From assembly GCA_033239005.1 (NCBI GenBank), contig BSQZ01000033.1, positions 4,117,501 through 4,181,500 of the forward strand: a stretch of DNA of 64,000 nucleotides, in the 5' to 3' direction. The notes under the pieces were generated by a model that did not search any database, was not told the DNA's origin, and saw nothing but the letters and a program-made list of their open reading frames with translations. Made by a program: the position numbers and the translations under genes. This DNA comes from Lamellibrachia satsuma. Lineage: Eukaryota > Annelida > Polychaeta > Sabellida > Siboglinidae. Below are positions 1-11,630 of this stretch, piece after piece; the stretch's first letter is position 1; each line of letters starts with the position of its first letter.

Positions 1-70
1 TGTACACTTTCTAGACGTCCCGTTATGCTGATTATGGGACTTCCTACAATCCAGACAGGTAGTTCACTCA

Positions 71-258
71 TGAGTATCTCGCTACAGACAGAGATGGATA
101 TCTGAATGAATAGTATTTGCGCAGTAATTGCAGCATGGCTGAATGCTTTCCAGAGAAGTCAAAATGGTGTTGGAATGAACAGGTCTGCCAGGGGGTGAAG
201 TGTAAAGCGCTTTGAGCAGTCCCAAGGACTAGATACCACGTTATACAGAACATACATT
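71..258 (+). mobile_element. SINE fragment (body and tail), same family as 39345-39655
   Basis: Contains CTACAGACAGAGATGGATA, GCAGCATGGCTGAATGCTT and CAGGTCTGCCAGGGGGTGAA in the same order as the minus-strand copy at 39345-39655. The tRNA-like head is missing or lies left of the window. The end, GTAAAGCGCTTTGAGCAGTCC and on, resembles the 3' tails shared by SINEs and L2-type LINEs. Confidence 0.7.
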
Positions 259-1644
259 TAGTCCTACATTCCAGGCAGGTAGTATTTCGCAGACTGCTGC
301 TTCTTTTGATTTATTACTCTACTGACTCAGTATGAGCTTGTTACATCTTGGCCTGGTTACATCTGGCCCAGTTGTCTCACCATGGCAGCATTTTACTCCA
401 ATTACCTGACCTAATTAGCGTTCCAGGCAGTAATACCTGATCTGAAATGGGTATACTATCAGCCTACTTGCCTTACTGAAGAAGCATCTTTTCCCAGTTG
501 CCTTACCAATGCAAACTTTTGGCCCAGTGCATTTAGGTTAGTTTTAAATAAAATTGGCACAGTTCATCATACCATCATATAATGAACACTGGAGACTTGT
601 GAACGCTCCCAATGGAGCTAATCATATTTTACTGTGTTACAATATAAAACTTGGAAATAACCTCGAGTAAAATGTCACTCCAGCTGCGTACTTATCTAGT
701 ACATGCAGGTTAAGATGCAATCAAGTGGTCTGGATCAAAATCACTTCAGGTGAAACGTATGATATGTACTGTGCTGAGATACCAGATTCCTGGATACTTT
801 ACTGTTATCACATTCAGCTGCTCGATATGATATGTCAGACCACACATTACTAGGCATGCAACCAGTCTCCACTGGCACAGGTTACTCCCAGCAATTACAC
901 TTAAGTAAGAGGTATTGCATTAGCAGTTATAGTGCAATAAAGGTTAGTCTAACATAATTAGAACAAATATAATATTTTATAATAAATTCTGATGAATTTA
1001 ATACAGTTTTACTTAAAGCACCAATAAAAACATTCAAAACAGATATTGTGTTGGTGCTATATATATATAGAACAGAAAAAATCACAGTTTGGGTGTTTCC
1101 TAAAATGCGTTGTATGTGATAATAATGATTAAGAATCAGAAAAGAGGTGTGAATTGGAGTTGATTTTGGCTCACTCACTGAGACACAATGTTCGCAGTTG
1201 TTTATCTAGGGGCCATTCTATGGTTTCACTTTTCAACTTTCCAAGTGTGGTAGATAATTTGATTTTTGTCTGGGAACCACTGGAAGTCACTGCTAAATAC
1301 CCAGGGTATTTCATTGGAGCCCAGATATGTAGGTAATTAACCCCGTTACCCAACCACACCTAAGTTCCCTGGTAGTATATAAATTGGTGCAAGCCAATTG
1401 TTTAGCAGATTAGATGTTTATCAACAAATTAGTCAGGTATGGTTGGGTAGCTGGGTAAATTACCTCAATCTGGATGCCAAAGAAATACCCTGGGTTAATT
1501 GCACCTTTAGTGTGATATGTAAGGATTGCGTCTCTAAAATGGTTGAGAACAAATTATTTATAAAATGTTTGGTTTCAGCAAAAGTTAATCTAAGCTTTGG
1601 ATACTTTTCCCATGCAAAGCCAATCCCACTGTAAACTCTTATCA

Positions 1645-1650
<6 letters not shown>
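259..1650. other. No gene or clear repeat seen
   Basis: AT-rich sequence. Short open frames on both strands have no family resemblance. Probably RAB40 intron or intergenic. Confidence 0.5.

Positions 1651-1706
<56 letters not shown>
1651..1706. repeat. (AT)n microsatellite
   Basis: About 28 uninterrupted TA dinucleotides, directly left of a large inverted repeat. Confidence 0.97.
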
Positions 1707-1711
<5 letters not shown>

Positions 1712-1885
1712 TCCTACATTCGGGTAAGTAAAGCACTACTTCTTCTCTAACACCCCCACCCCCAGGCTAATACTCTTACAGATAGTGGGTTTTCAGAAAA
1801 CAGATTGTTTGAACCCTTGTATATATACAAGGGTGGGGGTGTTAGAGAAGAAGTAGTACTTTACTTACCCGAATGTAGGACAAAA
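1707..1885. repeat. 55-bp near-perfect inverted repeat (hairpin)
   Basis: Arms 1707-1761 and 1831-1885 are reverse complements with one mismatch in 55 bp. The 69-bp spacer ends in a smaller perfect palindrome (CCCTTGTATATATACAAGGG, 1814-1833) that overlaps the right arm. The outer end of the right arm (GGACAAAA) is the first part of the MULE left terminal repeat. Confidence 0.93.
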
Positions 1886-1953
1886 TCCCCCAGACACGAT
1901 GCCCCCTTAACAATAGCCCCCACCTAAATGGCAACTAGGACAAATCCCCCCCA
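1878..1953 (+). repeat. Left terminal inverted repeat of the MULE
   Basis: Matches the reverse complement of the right end in two blocks (GGACAAAATCCCCC and CCTAAATNGCAACTAGG) with a shorter gap between them than on the right side. Confidence 0.75.
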
Positions 1954-2194
1954 CCCACATAATCGAATTACCAAATCAGTGTCGTTTTTATTGTTCAATT
2001 TATTATGTATTGCTTTATAATTCTTAATTGGACCACAATTAAGATTAGGAAATGAAAGGCCAATAAACTGTTCATGTGCCAAAGTCAGCACTATTCGCCA
2101 TCACCAACCAAGTTGCCTTCTTCCTCCATACTTGTGGCTTCAGAAGCCACGGCAGCAATGGCTACTGGTTTGTCTACAGAGGGGTATATTTACG

Positions 2195-2275
2195 GGTCTA
2201 GTACCCCTAGCCCCTGTCCCACTAGCCCCCCTGGGGCTACTGGCACTAATGGGGGGGCTAGTGGCACTACTTATC
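2195..2275. repeat. G/C-run subterminal repeats at the left MULE end
   Basis: CCCC-TAG runs followed by GGGGCTACTGGCACT and GGGGGGGCTAGTGGCACT. Related motifs recur at 6270-6395. The G runs could form quadruplexes. Confidence 0.6.
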
Positions 2276-2733
2276 ATTTTGCCAAAGCCACCTGGCTGTT
2301 CCATTCAGTGTTCTATCCCATCTTAACTTTATGGCTGAACAAATGTAGATACCTGATTTTAAATAAGAAAATAGTCATATATATGGTGCATAGTCAAGGA
2401 ATGTCAAACGTTTTTATTGGAGGGAAACTAACAAAAAACCCTCTTTTATTTGTTATACACAGATACAGGTAACCAACCATTAAGAGAAATAGACAGTAAA
2501 TGGAAATGTAACATAAAAATAATGCTGTGTTCATAGCAGTAATCAAAACATTGTTGTGAGAAAACATTACAATGTCTTATCAAAGTTGATAATAAGTTGT
2601 TTGCACATATAATACCATATCCATATGCAAGCATGACTAGTCAATGAAATTAAGTGAAATTGTCCATCATGTATCCAATGGCACTGAGATACGACTCAAT
2701 TGCCCGGTCACATAACATGTATTCCAGTCCAAG

Positions 2734-5700
2734 TTAGTCCAAACGAGCATCAAGGTTGATGTACTTCTTCCTGCGCTTGGGAGCGGGCTGACCCGACTGT
2801 ATCTGGAGGATGGAGACGAGTGATGCGGCTTCCTCTTGGCTGAACAGCTCAACCACCTCAAAGATATTGGGGTGTATCTTGCCTGCCTTCCTCATGAGTC
2901 ATGTATGATACCCTTCAACATGATTGTTGGTGCGAGGGCCGTCATATTTAAAGAAATTCCACATTTCGATTGGATACTGCCCGTTCATCCATGTCCTGTC
3001 GAAGTAGTCATTGTACACGGGGTACATCCCGTGCTGTGTTCTTGATAAATTTCACATGTGGCACGGGGACGAATGGCATCGCTAGTAGCATACGAAACCA
3101 ATTCCTGTGGTCAGCGTTCTCTCTGTAGCTCAAGGATAGTCCTATACCTTGGATTCTCCGCCACAGACACTCGGCGTAGTGGAAGTAGCACCCCTTGACA
3201 ATCACTCTGGGGAACCCGTGTACGCAGGCATTCATCAGACCTTTCTCGAAATCCTTCATGATACATTGGGGGCTGATGGTGAATCCGATTGATTTAGACT
3301 TTTCCTTCACCAAACTGAGGAAACGAATGTAGGTGTTCCCGTCTTTGTTGGGGAGCAGACCAAACACAAGTGGCAGCATCACTCCAAGAACGAATGTAGG
3401 TGTTCCCGTCTTTGTTGGGGAGCAGACCAAACACAAGTGGCAGCATCACCCCAAGAACGAATGTAGGTGTTCCCGTCTTTGTTGGGGAGCAGACCAAACA
3501 CAAGTGGCAGCATCACTCCAAGAACGAATGTAGGTGTTCCCGTCTTTGTTGGGGAGCAGACCAAACACAAGTGGCAGCATCACTCCAAGAACGAATGTAG
3601 GTGTTCCCGTCTTTGTTGGGGAGCAGACCAAACACAAGTGGCAGCATCACTCCAAGAACGAATGTAGGTGTTCCCGTCTTTGTTGGGGAGCAGACCAAAC
3701 ACAAGTGGCAGCATCACTCCAAGAACGAATGTAGGTGTTCCCATCTTTGTTGGGAGCAGACCAAACACAAGTGGCAGCATCACTCCAAGAACGAATGTAG
3801 GTGTTCCCGTCTTTGTTGGGAGCAGACCAAACACAAGTGGCAGCATCACCCCAAGAACGAATGTAGGTGTTCCCGTCTTTGTTGGGGAGCAGACCAAACA
3901 CAAGTGGCAGCATCACTCCAAGAACGAATGTAGGTGTTCCCGTCTTTGTTGGGGAGCAGACCAAACACAAGTGGCAGCATCACTCCAAGAACGAATGTAG
4001 GTGTTCCCGTCTTTGTTGGGGAGCAGACCAAACACAAGTGGCAGCATCACCCCAAGAACGAATGTAGGTGTTCCCATCTTTGTTGGGAGCAGACCAAACA
4101 CAAGTGGCAGCATCACTCCAAGAACGAATGTAGGTGTTCCCATCTTTGTTGGGGAGCAGACCAAACACAAGTGGCAGCATCACTCCAAGAACGAATGTAG
4201 GTGTTCCCGTCTTTGTTGGGGAGCAGACCAAACACAAGTGGCAGCATCACCCCAAGAACGAATGTAGGTGTTCCCATCTTTGTTGGGAGCAGACCAAACA
4301 CAAGTGGCAGCATCACTCCAAGAACGAATGTAGGTGTTCCCATCTTTGTTGGGGAGCAGACCAAACACAAGTGGCAGCATCACCCCAAGAACGAATGTAG
4401 GTGTTCCCATCTTTGTTGGGAGCAGACCAAACACAAGTGGCAGCATCACTCCAAGAACGAATGTAGGTGTCCCATCTTTGTTGGGAGCAGACCAAACACA
4501 AGTGGCAGCATCACTCCAAGAACGAATGTAGGTGTTCCCATCTTTGTTGGGGAGCAGACCAAACACAAGTGGCAGCATCACCCCAAGAACGAATGTAGGT
4601 GTTCCCATCTTTGTTGGGAGCAGACCAAACACAAGTGGCAGCATCACTCCAAGAACGAATGTAGGTGTCCCATCTTTGTTGGGAGCAGACCAAACACAAG
4701 TGGCAGCATCACTCCAAGAACGAATGTAGGTGTTCCCATCTTTGTTGGGGAGCAGACCAAACACAAGTGGCAGCATCACTCCAAGAACGAATGTAGGTGT
4801 TCCCATCTTTGTTGGGGAGCAGACCAAACACAAGTGGCAGCATCACTCCAAGAACGAATGTAGGTGTTCCCATCTTTGTTGGGAGCAGACCAAACACAAG
4901 TGGCAGCATCACTCCAAGAACGAATGTAGGTGTTCCCATCTTTGTTGGGGAGCAGACCAAACACAAGTGGCAGCATCACTCCAAGAACGAATGTAGGTGT
5001 TCCCATCTTTGTTGGGAGCAGACCAAACACAAGTGGCAGCATCACTCCAAGAACGAATGTAGGTGTTCCCATCTTTGTTGGGGAGCAGACCAAACACAAG
5101 TGGCAGCATCACTCCAAGAACGAATGTAGGTGTTCCCATCTTTGTTGGGAGCAGACCAAACACAAGTGGCAGCATCACTCCAAGAACGAATGTAGGTGTT
5201 CCCATCTTTGTTGGGAGCAGACCAAACACAAGTGGCAGCATCACTCCAAGAACGAATGTAGGTGTTCCCGTCTTTGTTGGGGAGCAGACCAAACACAAGT
5301 GGCAGCATCACCCCAAGAACGAATGCATGCAATGTGACTATTTGACAAAACAGCCTTGGTGCTGTTGCAAACGTTTTATCCATGTGATGGGTATCAGCAT
5401 TCGCTAGCACATGCAGAGCGGAGTTTCTTCCGTTCACGGTACAGTGATGACTTGACACGCTGGTATTGGGGCAGAGCAGATGCTGTCTCACCTGGTGAAG
5501 CCGTTGCAGTCGAACTTTGTTGAAGCAGTTTCACCTTTTCCTGATCGTAAATCGCCTGCATTGAAGTCGTTTCATCCCTGGCTCGCTTCCTCATGTTTCC
5601 TCTCAACTGTCGCGCTTGTACATCACCAGGATTGGGTTGGTGATTGTGGCTATATTCAGCTTTCACCACAGTTCCATCATCGCTGACCACCACAACTGCC

Positions 5701-5840
5701 TTACACTTCACACTTTTTCTCTTGCTACATGTGAACTTCATGCCATTTGTCAACGCTTTCGATTTGTGATAGGTATAACTGTTCAAAACAGCAACAGGAA
5801 GTCCCCTAGCACCTTCGATGACCTCAGCACTTGCAGCCAT
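2734..5840 (-). pseudogene. FLYWCH / MULE transposase pseudogene interrupted by its own amplified segment
   Basis: Read on the minus strand from ATG 5840. First comes a FLYWCH-type zinc-finger region (LNSYTYHKSKALTNGMKFTC, then C and HNH, residues about 18-70) and a linker ending LYRERKKLRSACASEC at a stop. In another frame follow MDKTFATAPRLFCQ (equivalent of the first catalytic Asp motif DGTF) and LPLVFGLLPNKDGNTYIR. The last stretch is repeated about 30 times. Coding then resumes with LSLVKEKSKSIGFTISPQCIMKDFEKGLM (second Asp in DFE), GCYFHYAECLWRRIQGIGL, LLAMPFVPVPHVKF, and after a frameshift WNFFKYDGPRTNNHVEGYH (third acid E), one in-frame TGA, and a basic tail ending at TAA 2734. All three DDE acids are traceable, but about 60 residues before the first Asp appear lost, and frameshifts, the stop and the array abolish function. 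Confidence 0.88.
3323..5321. repeat. 67-bp tandem array derived from the MULE transposase exon (about 30 copies)
   Basis: Units of 67 bp, with 66- and 65-bp variants from loss of a G or T, begin ACGAATGTAGGTGTTCCC and contain GACCAAACACAAGTGGCAGC. On the minus strand each unit spells the transposase segment LGVMLPLVFGLLPNKDGNTYIR. Because 67 is not a multiple of three, consecutive copies shift frame. C/T in CCCGTC/CCCATC and ACTCC/ACCCC mark subtypes that recur in blocks, showing later multi-unit duplications. Confidence 0.97.
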
Positions 5841-6269
5841 GTTTCACGTGTTATTCCGAACTCAAATATAAAATTCAACATGAAACTCAGGCCAGCTAGA
5901 GCAGAGCAGCTCAACATGTCCTTTCCTTATTGGCTAGAAATGTGTGAACTGACAGGCACAGAACACCACAAATCCACAATCAATAGTTTATTCAGTTAAA
6001 AGTTAGGGCAATTGACTTTCAATAGCTTTTACCTGGATCAGGGCAATTAGCTTTTATGTGTGTGTTAAATTGGGTTTTGCTCACCTCAAACAAGCTTTAT
6101 GTAGAGGATTTACTTTAACTGTTAGGACAGTGAGCTTTTCATACCACACAATTGATGTGTGAAAGTTACATGGAGCTTCAAATGGTGGACCCTTCAAATG
6201 ATTAACTCTACCTACAATTAGAAATATCTAGAAAGAGGGGGTGTGTTAAATCAACAGCATACTGACTGG

Positions 6270-6395
6270 AGGGCTAGTGGCACTCAATTCTCACACCTCG
6301 GGGTGGGGGGGGCTACTGGCACTCAATTCTCACACCTGGGGGGGGGGAGGGGGCTACTGGGATGGGGGGCTAGAGACAAGGGGGCTACTGGTATG
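6270..6395. repeat. G-run subterminal repeats at the right MULE end
   Basis: Two copies of a GGGGCTACTGGCACTCAATTC-like unit plus GGGGGGCTAGAGAC and GGGGGCTACTGG, matching the motif near 2240. Confidence 0.6.
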
Positions 6396-6586
6396 CTACC
6401 ATATTTACAGCTACACAAATTCAATGATAATGGTTACATTTACACACACAAACTGAGAAAAAGAACCATATTCAGTGGGAGAGTGATAACACTGCCACAC
6501 ATCAATAAAGATATGTAATCCAACACTGACAAATGCAAATACAGGTTATTACTAACACTGTGTGTTTTACTTTTAAGTTATGAGGA

Positions 6587-6712
6587 GGGGGAATTTTGCC
6601 CTAGTTGCAATTTAGGTGGAGGGGATTATGTCCAGGGGGGCTCTTGTCTGGGGGAATTGGGTCCAAAACTCCAAGTGGATATGTCTGGGGGGATTTTGTC
6701 CATACACCTACT
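6587..6712 (-). repeat. Right terminal inverted repeat of the MULE
   Basis: Ends in GGGGGGATTTTGTCC. Its inner block CCTAGTTGCAATTTAGG pairs with the left end. It is longer than the left copy because of extra CCCCC-GACA type repeats. Confidence 0.7.
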
Positions 6713-6927
6713 CACCCCGTGCCTCTAGCAGTAGGTGTACTGCGAACACTGACACAGTATTACTGGGCTAAGATAAACTGCTTACTAAGGACATTTGTCT
6801 GACCTGGACTATTTCAGTTCAGTTGCCTGACCTATGAAAAAAGTATTGGTCTAGTTGCTAGACTTTTAGAAAAGAATTTTCATCCAAGTTGTGTGACTTA
6901 AAGAGGCAACGACTAACAATTTACTGC

Positions 6928-7000
6928 ACAGTACATGCATGCACACACGCGTGCGTATGCAAACACACGTGCGCATGCAAACACGCGTGTGCATGCACAA
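6928..7000. repeat. Alternating purine-pyrimidine tract (Z-DNA prone)
   Basis: GCATGCACACACGCGTGCGT followed by similar CA/CG/TG alternation. Confidence 0.55.
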
Positions 7001-7494
7001 ACGTACATTTCACTTTTCGCACCGCCACCATGTAGTCTTGTAGACATATAGGGTGACAGCTTACAAGTCCAGGGTGCAGGTCTGGGGGTCTAGAGGACAC
7101 TGTCACTTACTGACCAGTGACAACAATCAGTGACCACCCATTAGCCCCTATTGACTCCCCTGTCACACACTCAGCACTGAGTGTGTCACAACACTGGGCC
7201 AATTCAACAACTGAATCCAGCAGTGTCATCAAATACTGGCAAACACCATTAATGACATCTTAATCGCTGCTAGTAAACTAAAGCTGTTTCAACACTTCTC
7301 AGAACTCTACGCAGTTCTGTAGTTACACACAATATCAATTCCACACAGCAAGAGGTGCAATTACGGTTGTCCATTTACTGACATCCAGGTGAAAGTACTC
7401 GAGAAAATAACTGCATTATAAACATTGCCACTGTGGAGCCTAAAGTAAAAATATAAATGTGTTCATGTAAACAAACGAATGTCCATAAAGTCTA

Positions 7495-8955
7495 TTTCAA
7501 TGGCCTAATGCGATAACATCACTTGGGTAATTTCTTACATGAAAATTGATATGAATGGACAGATCTGGGATCTGCTTTACAATACTGAAGGACATTATAG
7601 GCAAAAAGACTGTATCCTTATGTCGTCGAGAATTCCTAGTTGATGACAAAATTATTCAAGACAAAAAGATGATTGCTGATAAGCTTAATGATTATTTCAC
7701 AAACATAGGCCCCGAGTTGGCTAAAGAAATACCATTTTTAAAAACTGTATGTTTTTAGTACCTGTAACTAGATGAGATAAAAGGAATTATTGAAAAATTT
7801 AAAAGTAGTAGCTCTGGTTGGGATGGCATCAAACCTAATATTATTAAGCAGACATATCCTAACATGCTTGAACCATTATGCTATATTATAAACTTATCAT
7901 TCGATAAAGGATGACTGACAACTCAAATTAGCCAATGTAGTTCCAATTTTAAAAAATGAAGATGCTAAACTTATAGCAAACTACAGGCCCATCTCTGTGC
8001 TGCCAGTATTTTCAAAGATTTTTGAAAGACTAATGTACATTAGATTAACCAAATATTTGACTAAGAACAACATTTTGTCTACCTCTCAATTTAGATTTAA
8101 AAAAGGTCACTCCACATACTTGGCTTTAACAATACTAATTGACAAAATAACCAAAGCTATTGATAAAAAAACATATAATTGGACTATTTCTAGATTTTGC
8201 TAAAGCTTTTGACACTGTTAACCATAACATCTTACTAACAAAATTAGCTCATTATGGAATTAGGGGTAATGTGCTCCAATGGATTCAAAATCATTTAGCT
8301 AAAAGAAAACAAACAGTAATATTTCATGGGACTAACTCTGCTCTAAAAAATATAACATGTGGTGTACCACAAGGTTCAATTTGGGGGCCTTTACTATTTC
8401 TCATATACATAAATGATCTAAGTGCTGTATCTCAAGTTACATTTCCTATTATGTTTGCAGATGATACAAATGTCTTCATACAAGGGGAAAACTTGGAAAA
8501 AAATGGAAAATGACTTAACCATTGAATTAAAAAAGCTAACAATATGGCTTAAAACTAATAAACTTAAAAAAAAACACATACACTGACCTTTAGCAATACT
8601 CACAGCATAAGAACCAGACATAATAAAATCTACATAGATGGGAGAGAAATAGATACTGTAAATTATACAGAAATCACACTCAGCCATTATTAAAAAAAAA
8701 ATTGTTTTTAACATCTATCAAGTAAACAAGTACACATGTTGTGACTTTATTTATAAACACAACAGGGGTATGTTACCAGAAATATTCAATGACATGATTA
8801 CTTTAAATGTCTCTCCACATAGTCATAACACAAGGCAGGGAACAACTTATAAAATACCATATTGCTATACAAAAATCAGACAAAATACATTGGCATATAC
8901 TGGTTCCAAAATTTTGGTTATGTGCCATAGTCAGCGGTCAAATTATATTTAACTG
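7495..8955 (+). pseudogene. Non-LTR retrotransposon (LINE) remnant A, reverse transcriptase
   Basis: Broken reading frames give, in order: LNDYFTNIGPELAKEIP, LDEIKGIIEKFKSSSSGWDGIKP, FEKLMYIR-like thumb sequence, FLDFAKAFDTVNHNIL, GVPQGSIWGPLLFLIYINDL and FADDTNVF (catalytic FADD). A C-terminal stretch HSHNTRQGTTYKIPYC follows. This is the RT of the jockey/CR1/L2 group. Several frameshifts and stops make it dead. The 5' end (endonuclease) is missing; an (AT)n tract follows. Confidence 0.85.
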
Positions 8956-8975
8956 GGTAGTTATATTAAATTCAT

Positions 8976-8977
8976 GA

Positions 8978-9003
<26 letters not shown>
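8976..9003. repeat. (AT)n microsatellite after LINE remnant A
   Basis: About 14 AT units followed by ACACAC. Confidence 0.9.
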
Positions 9004-9012
<9 letters not shown>

Positions 9013-9800
9013 TAACAACTGATCTAGTTTTACTGTAGTAAACTTGCAGTACAACTGTCAACTTGTGAATGATGTACATCATCAAATGTAATACATTATT
9101 TTAAATTACGTAAACAAGGAATTATAAGCTTTATTGCTTCTTTTCCATTGTCTTCGTTGATATATGCTATGTATCGTGTATATGAACTGTACCATCAATG
9201 CATCATGAAGACAATAAAATCATTATCACAAACTTGTACATTAATAATTATATACATCTGGAATCATATCAGTAACAACTCTAAATCATACTTATAAAAC
9301 ACAGACATAAACACAACAATTTGAATGAGTTATATGTAAATTAATAATGTGTCTGCAATTTAATTATTTTACTAATGACTGTAAAACTAGTACAGTGTTC
9401 CTATATTCCATGTGAACGAGTTGCAGCTCGCATAGAGAGTTTTAATAGACATGTCATCATGCTTCTATGCACACTAATCAAACCAATCTCAAAATGTTTC
9501 TAACTGTGAGCCAGGCCTACATTAAAACACGAAACTATAAATAGGACATTATGACAAATATAAGTAGCCTGGACCTTATATGGAAAAAGTAAGAAGACAA
9601 AACGTGACTGATCGAGTACAAACAGAAGTGGACCACTAATGAGATTAAAGCCTAAAATGTGACAGCCAGTACACCAGAGGGGACTCATGCCCTCACAGCT
9701 GCATTGTTGTACGACATCAAACTGTGCTACTAAAGCTTACACGTTGTATGACACAGTCATTGAAAACAAGTGTTTACAGCACTCAATGAAGCAACAAACA
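9004..9800. other. No gene seen
   Basis: AT-rich, no long frame, no repeat structure recognised. Confidence 0.5.
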
Positions 9801-10250
9801 TGTCTGACATGCCTACAGCAACATACACCTTCCATCTCCTGGTCCGTAGATGTCTGGTATGCCTACAGCAACATACACCTTCCATCTCCTGGTCTGTAGA
9901 TGTCTGGTATGCCTACAGCAACATACACCTTCCATCTCCTGGTCTGTAGATGTCTGACATGCCTACAGCAACATACACCTTCCATCTCCTGGTCCGTAGA
10001 TGTCTGACATGCCTACAGCAACATACACCTTCCATCTCCTGGTCTGTAGATGTCTGACATGCCTACAGCAACATACACCTTCCATCTCCTGGTCTGTAGA
10101 TGTCTGACATGCCTACAGCAACATACACCTTCCATCTCCTGGTCCGTAGATGTCTGACATGCCTACAGCAACATACACCTTCCATCTCCTGGTCTGTAGA
10201 TGTCTGACATGCCTACAGCAACATACACGTTCCATCTCCTGGTCCGTAGA
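9801..10250. repeat. 50-bp minisatellite, 9 copies
   Basis: Unit begins TGTCTGACATGCCTACAGCA and ends CTCCTGGTC(C/T)GTAGA. Nine units fill 450 bp with only a few substitutions (GACAT/GGTAT, TCCG/TCTG). Confidence 0.97.
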
Positions 10251-10830
10251 TGGAAAGTAAAAGCAGCAACCAAGGATTTTTAAGTCCTCTCATAAGGGCA
10301 AATCTTTCAATTGCATTTTCTTAGTACGATCATATTGCTCAGCACATTTCTGTGAAAGAGTTTGTAATATTTCGGGTATTGGTTGAATGTAATCTTGAAT
10401 CGAAACAAAAACATTCCAGTCACAATTCACAAAACCCAATTGTTAGCCATCTTGAAAATAATGATTTTTATGTTTTCATGTCATCAGACTTGGATTATTC
10501 TTATCGGGGCAAAACTAACAAATTTGGCTACATTTGCTTCTCTGGATTGAGGGTAATGAATGATATTGGAATTTTTATAGCAAAGTGAAGTTGACATTTG
10601 TTCTTCGTCGCTGTTCCCTAAAGTTCACTTCATGATTTGAAAATCAAATAATTGTAACACTGCAATTTTAACAGCATATTTCATTCAAAAATTCAGCAGT
10701 TGTTGGGATATCTTCATTTTAGTGCAAGCAATGCGCAACTTAAAAGCACAATTGGTGACCATATCAAGGTAAACCAGTTGTAAAAAAAGTTGTTCGCATG
10801 AAATTGTGCACCGCCCATATGAGTTGAACC
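10251..10830. other. No gene seen
   Basis: AT-rich, a 78-codon frame at 10352-10588 has no recognisable features. Confidence 0.45.
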
Positions 10831-10834
10831 TTAA

Positions 10835-11338
10835 CCCTGGGAGCGACCACTGGTCCGAATTCGGCTCACACGATCAGTGTGAAAAGCATTCCAGCTGAAT
10901 TTAGTATCACTCTGTAGGAACAATTTATATTTCCATCACCAGTTCCTCACACAGGAACAAATGGTATCTTTGGAAAGCTGAATCACTCTTCGTTCTGATT
11001 CATATTTATTCATGAGCAAAAAACATGCCACATAGTTGGTGCTACTACGCTCCGAAGAATAAATTTATCAGTAATTATCTAGTAGTAGGATGAAAATAAA
11101 AAATTTACTTCTTTTTTGATGAAATTCAAAAAGTAATATCAGTATTATCCCCATGATAAGATTATGTGCTGTAGTTTGTATCAATTTATTATAACAAAGA
11201 ATCTTTTTAGCAACAAAGTGATACCTCAATCACATTTCTGCGATAATTATTAGGAATGTTATGACCTTTTAAAAGCACCCTTATGAATAACTCCGATTTG
11301 TGTACACTGTGGACATTTATTATTGGTCACTCCTAGGG
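10835..11338. mobile_element. piggyBac-type MITE, 504 bp with TTAA target sites
   Basis: Left end TTAA-CCCTGGGAGCGACCA (TTAA at 10831-10834); right end TGGTCACTCCTAGGG-TTAA (TTAA at 11339-11342). The 15-bp terminal repeats differ at two positions. TTAA flanks and CCC-starting ends are the piggyBac hallmark. No transposase inside, so non-autonomous. Confidence 0.85.
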
Positions 11339-11630
11339 TTAAGAAAACCCTGGCTGTATCACTACCCCATCATGGTGCAGGGAAAACACCGATCTAGCAA
11401 AATATGCACCCTTTTATTAAGTTGACACAAATAACAGATTTCAACATCAACGAACCTGATTTGTAATTGGCTATTTAATTGACAAGGTAGTTCTAACCTA
11501 CTAAATATTTCACAACTAAGTCAAATAATAACATCTGTAGATATAAAAATAACATGCATTTGTGTTAATAAATGTTGTCTCCCCAATCACAGACAGTCCC
11601 TAGAATGATGTATGGTTGGTGGGTTCTTAC

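Larger units (their letters stand above)
1878..6712 (-). mobile_element. Mutator-like (MULE) DNA transposon, decayed, FLYWCH type
   Basis: Terminal inverted repeats: the left end begins GGACAAAATCCCCCAGACA and contains CCTAAATGGCAACTAGGAC; the right end, read in reverse, begins GGACAAAATCCCCCCAGACA and contains CCTAAATTGCAACTAGGGC. A minus-strand FLYWCH + MULE transposase reading frame lies between them. G-rich GGGGCTACTGGCACT-type motifs sit inside both ends. No clean 8-10 bp target duplication is visible. The element is dead: frameshifts, a stop, an internal loss of coding sequence and a 2-kb internal tandem array. Confidence 0.85.

Noticed and set aside
3294..5491. Many overlapping 60-220-codon frames on both strands
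   Set aside because: Shadows of the 67-bp array derived from the transposase; frames change at each 66/67-bp step.
1..11630. RAB40 exons 4 and later
   Set aside because: Looked for the NKxD-like, SOCS-box and switch-following motifs on the minus strand and found none; probably beyond the left edge.
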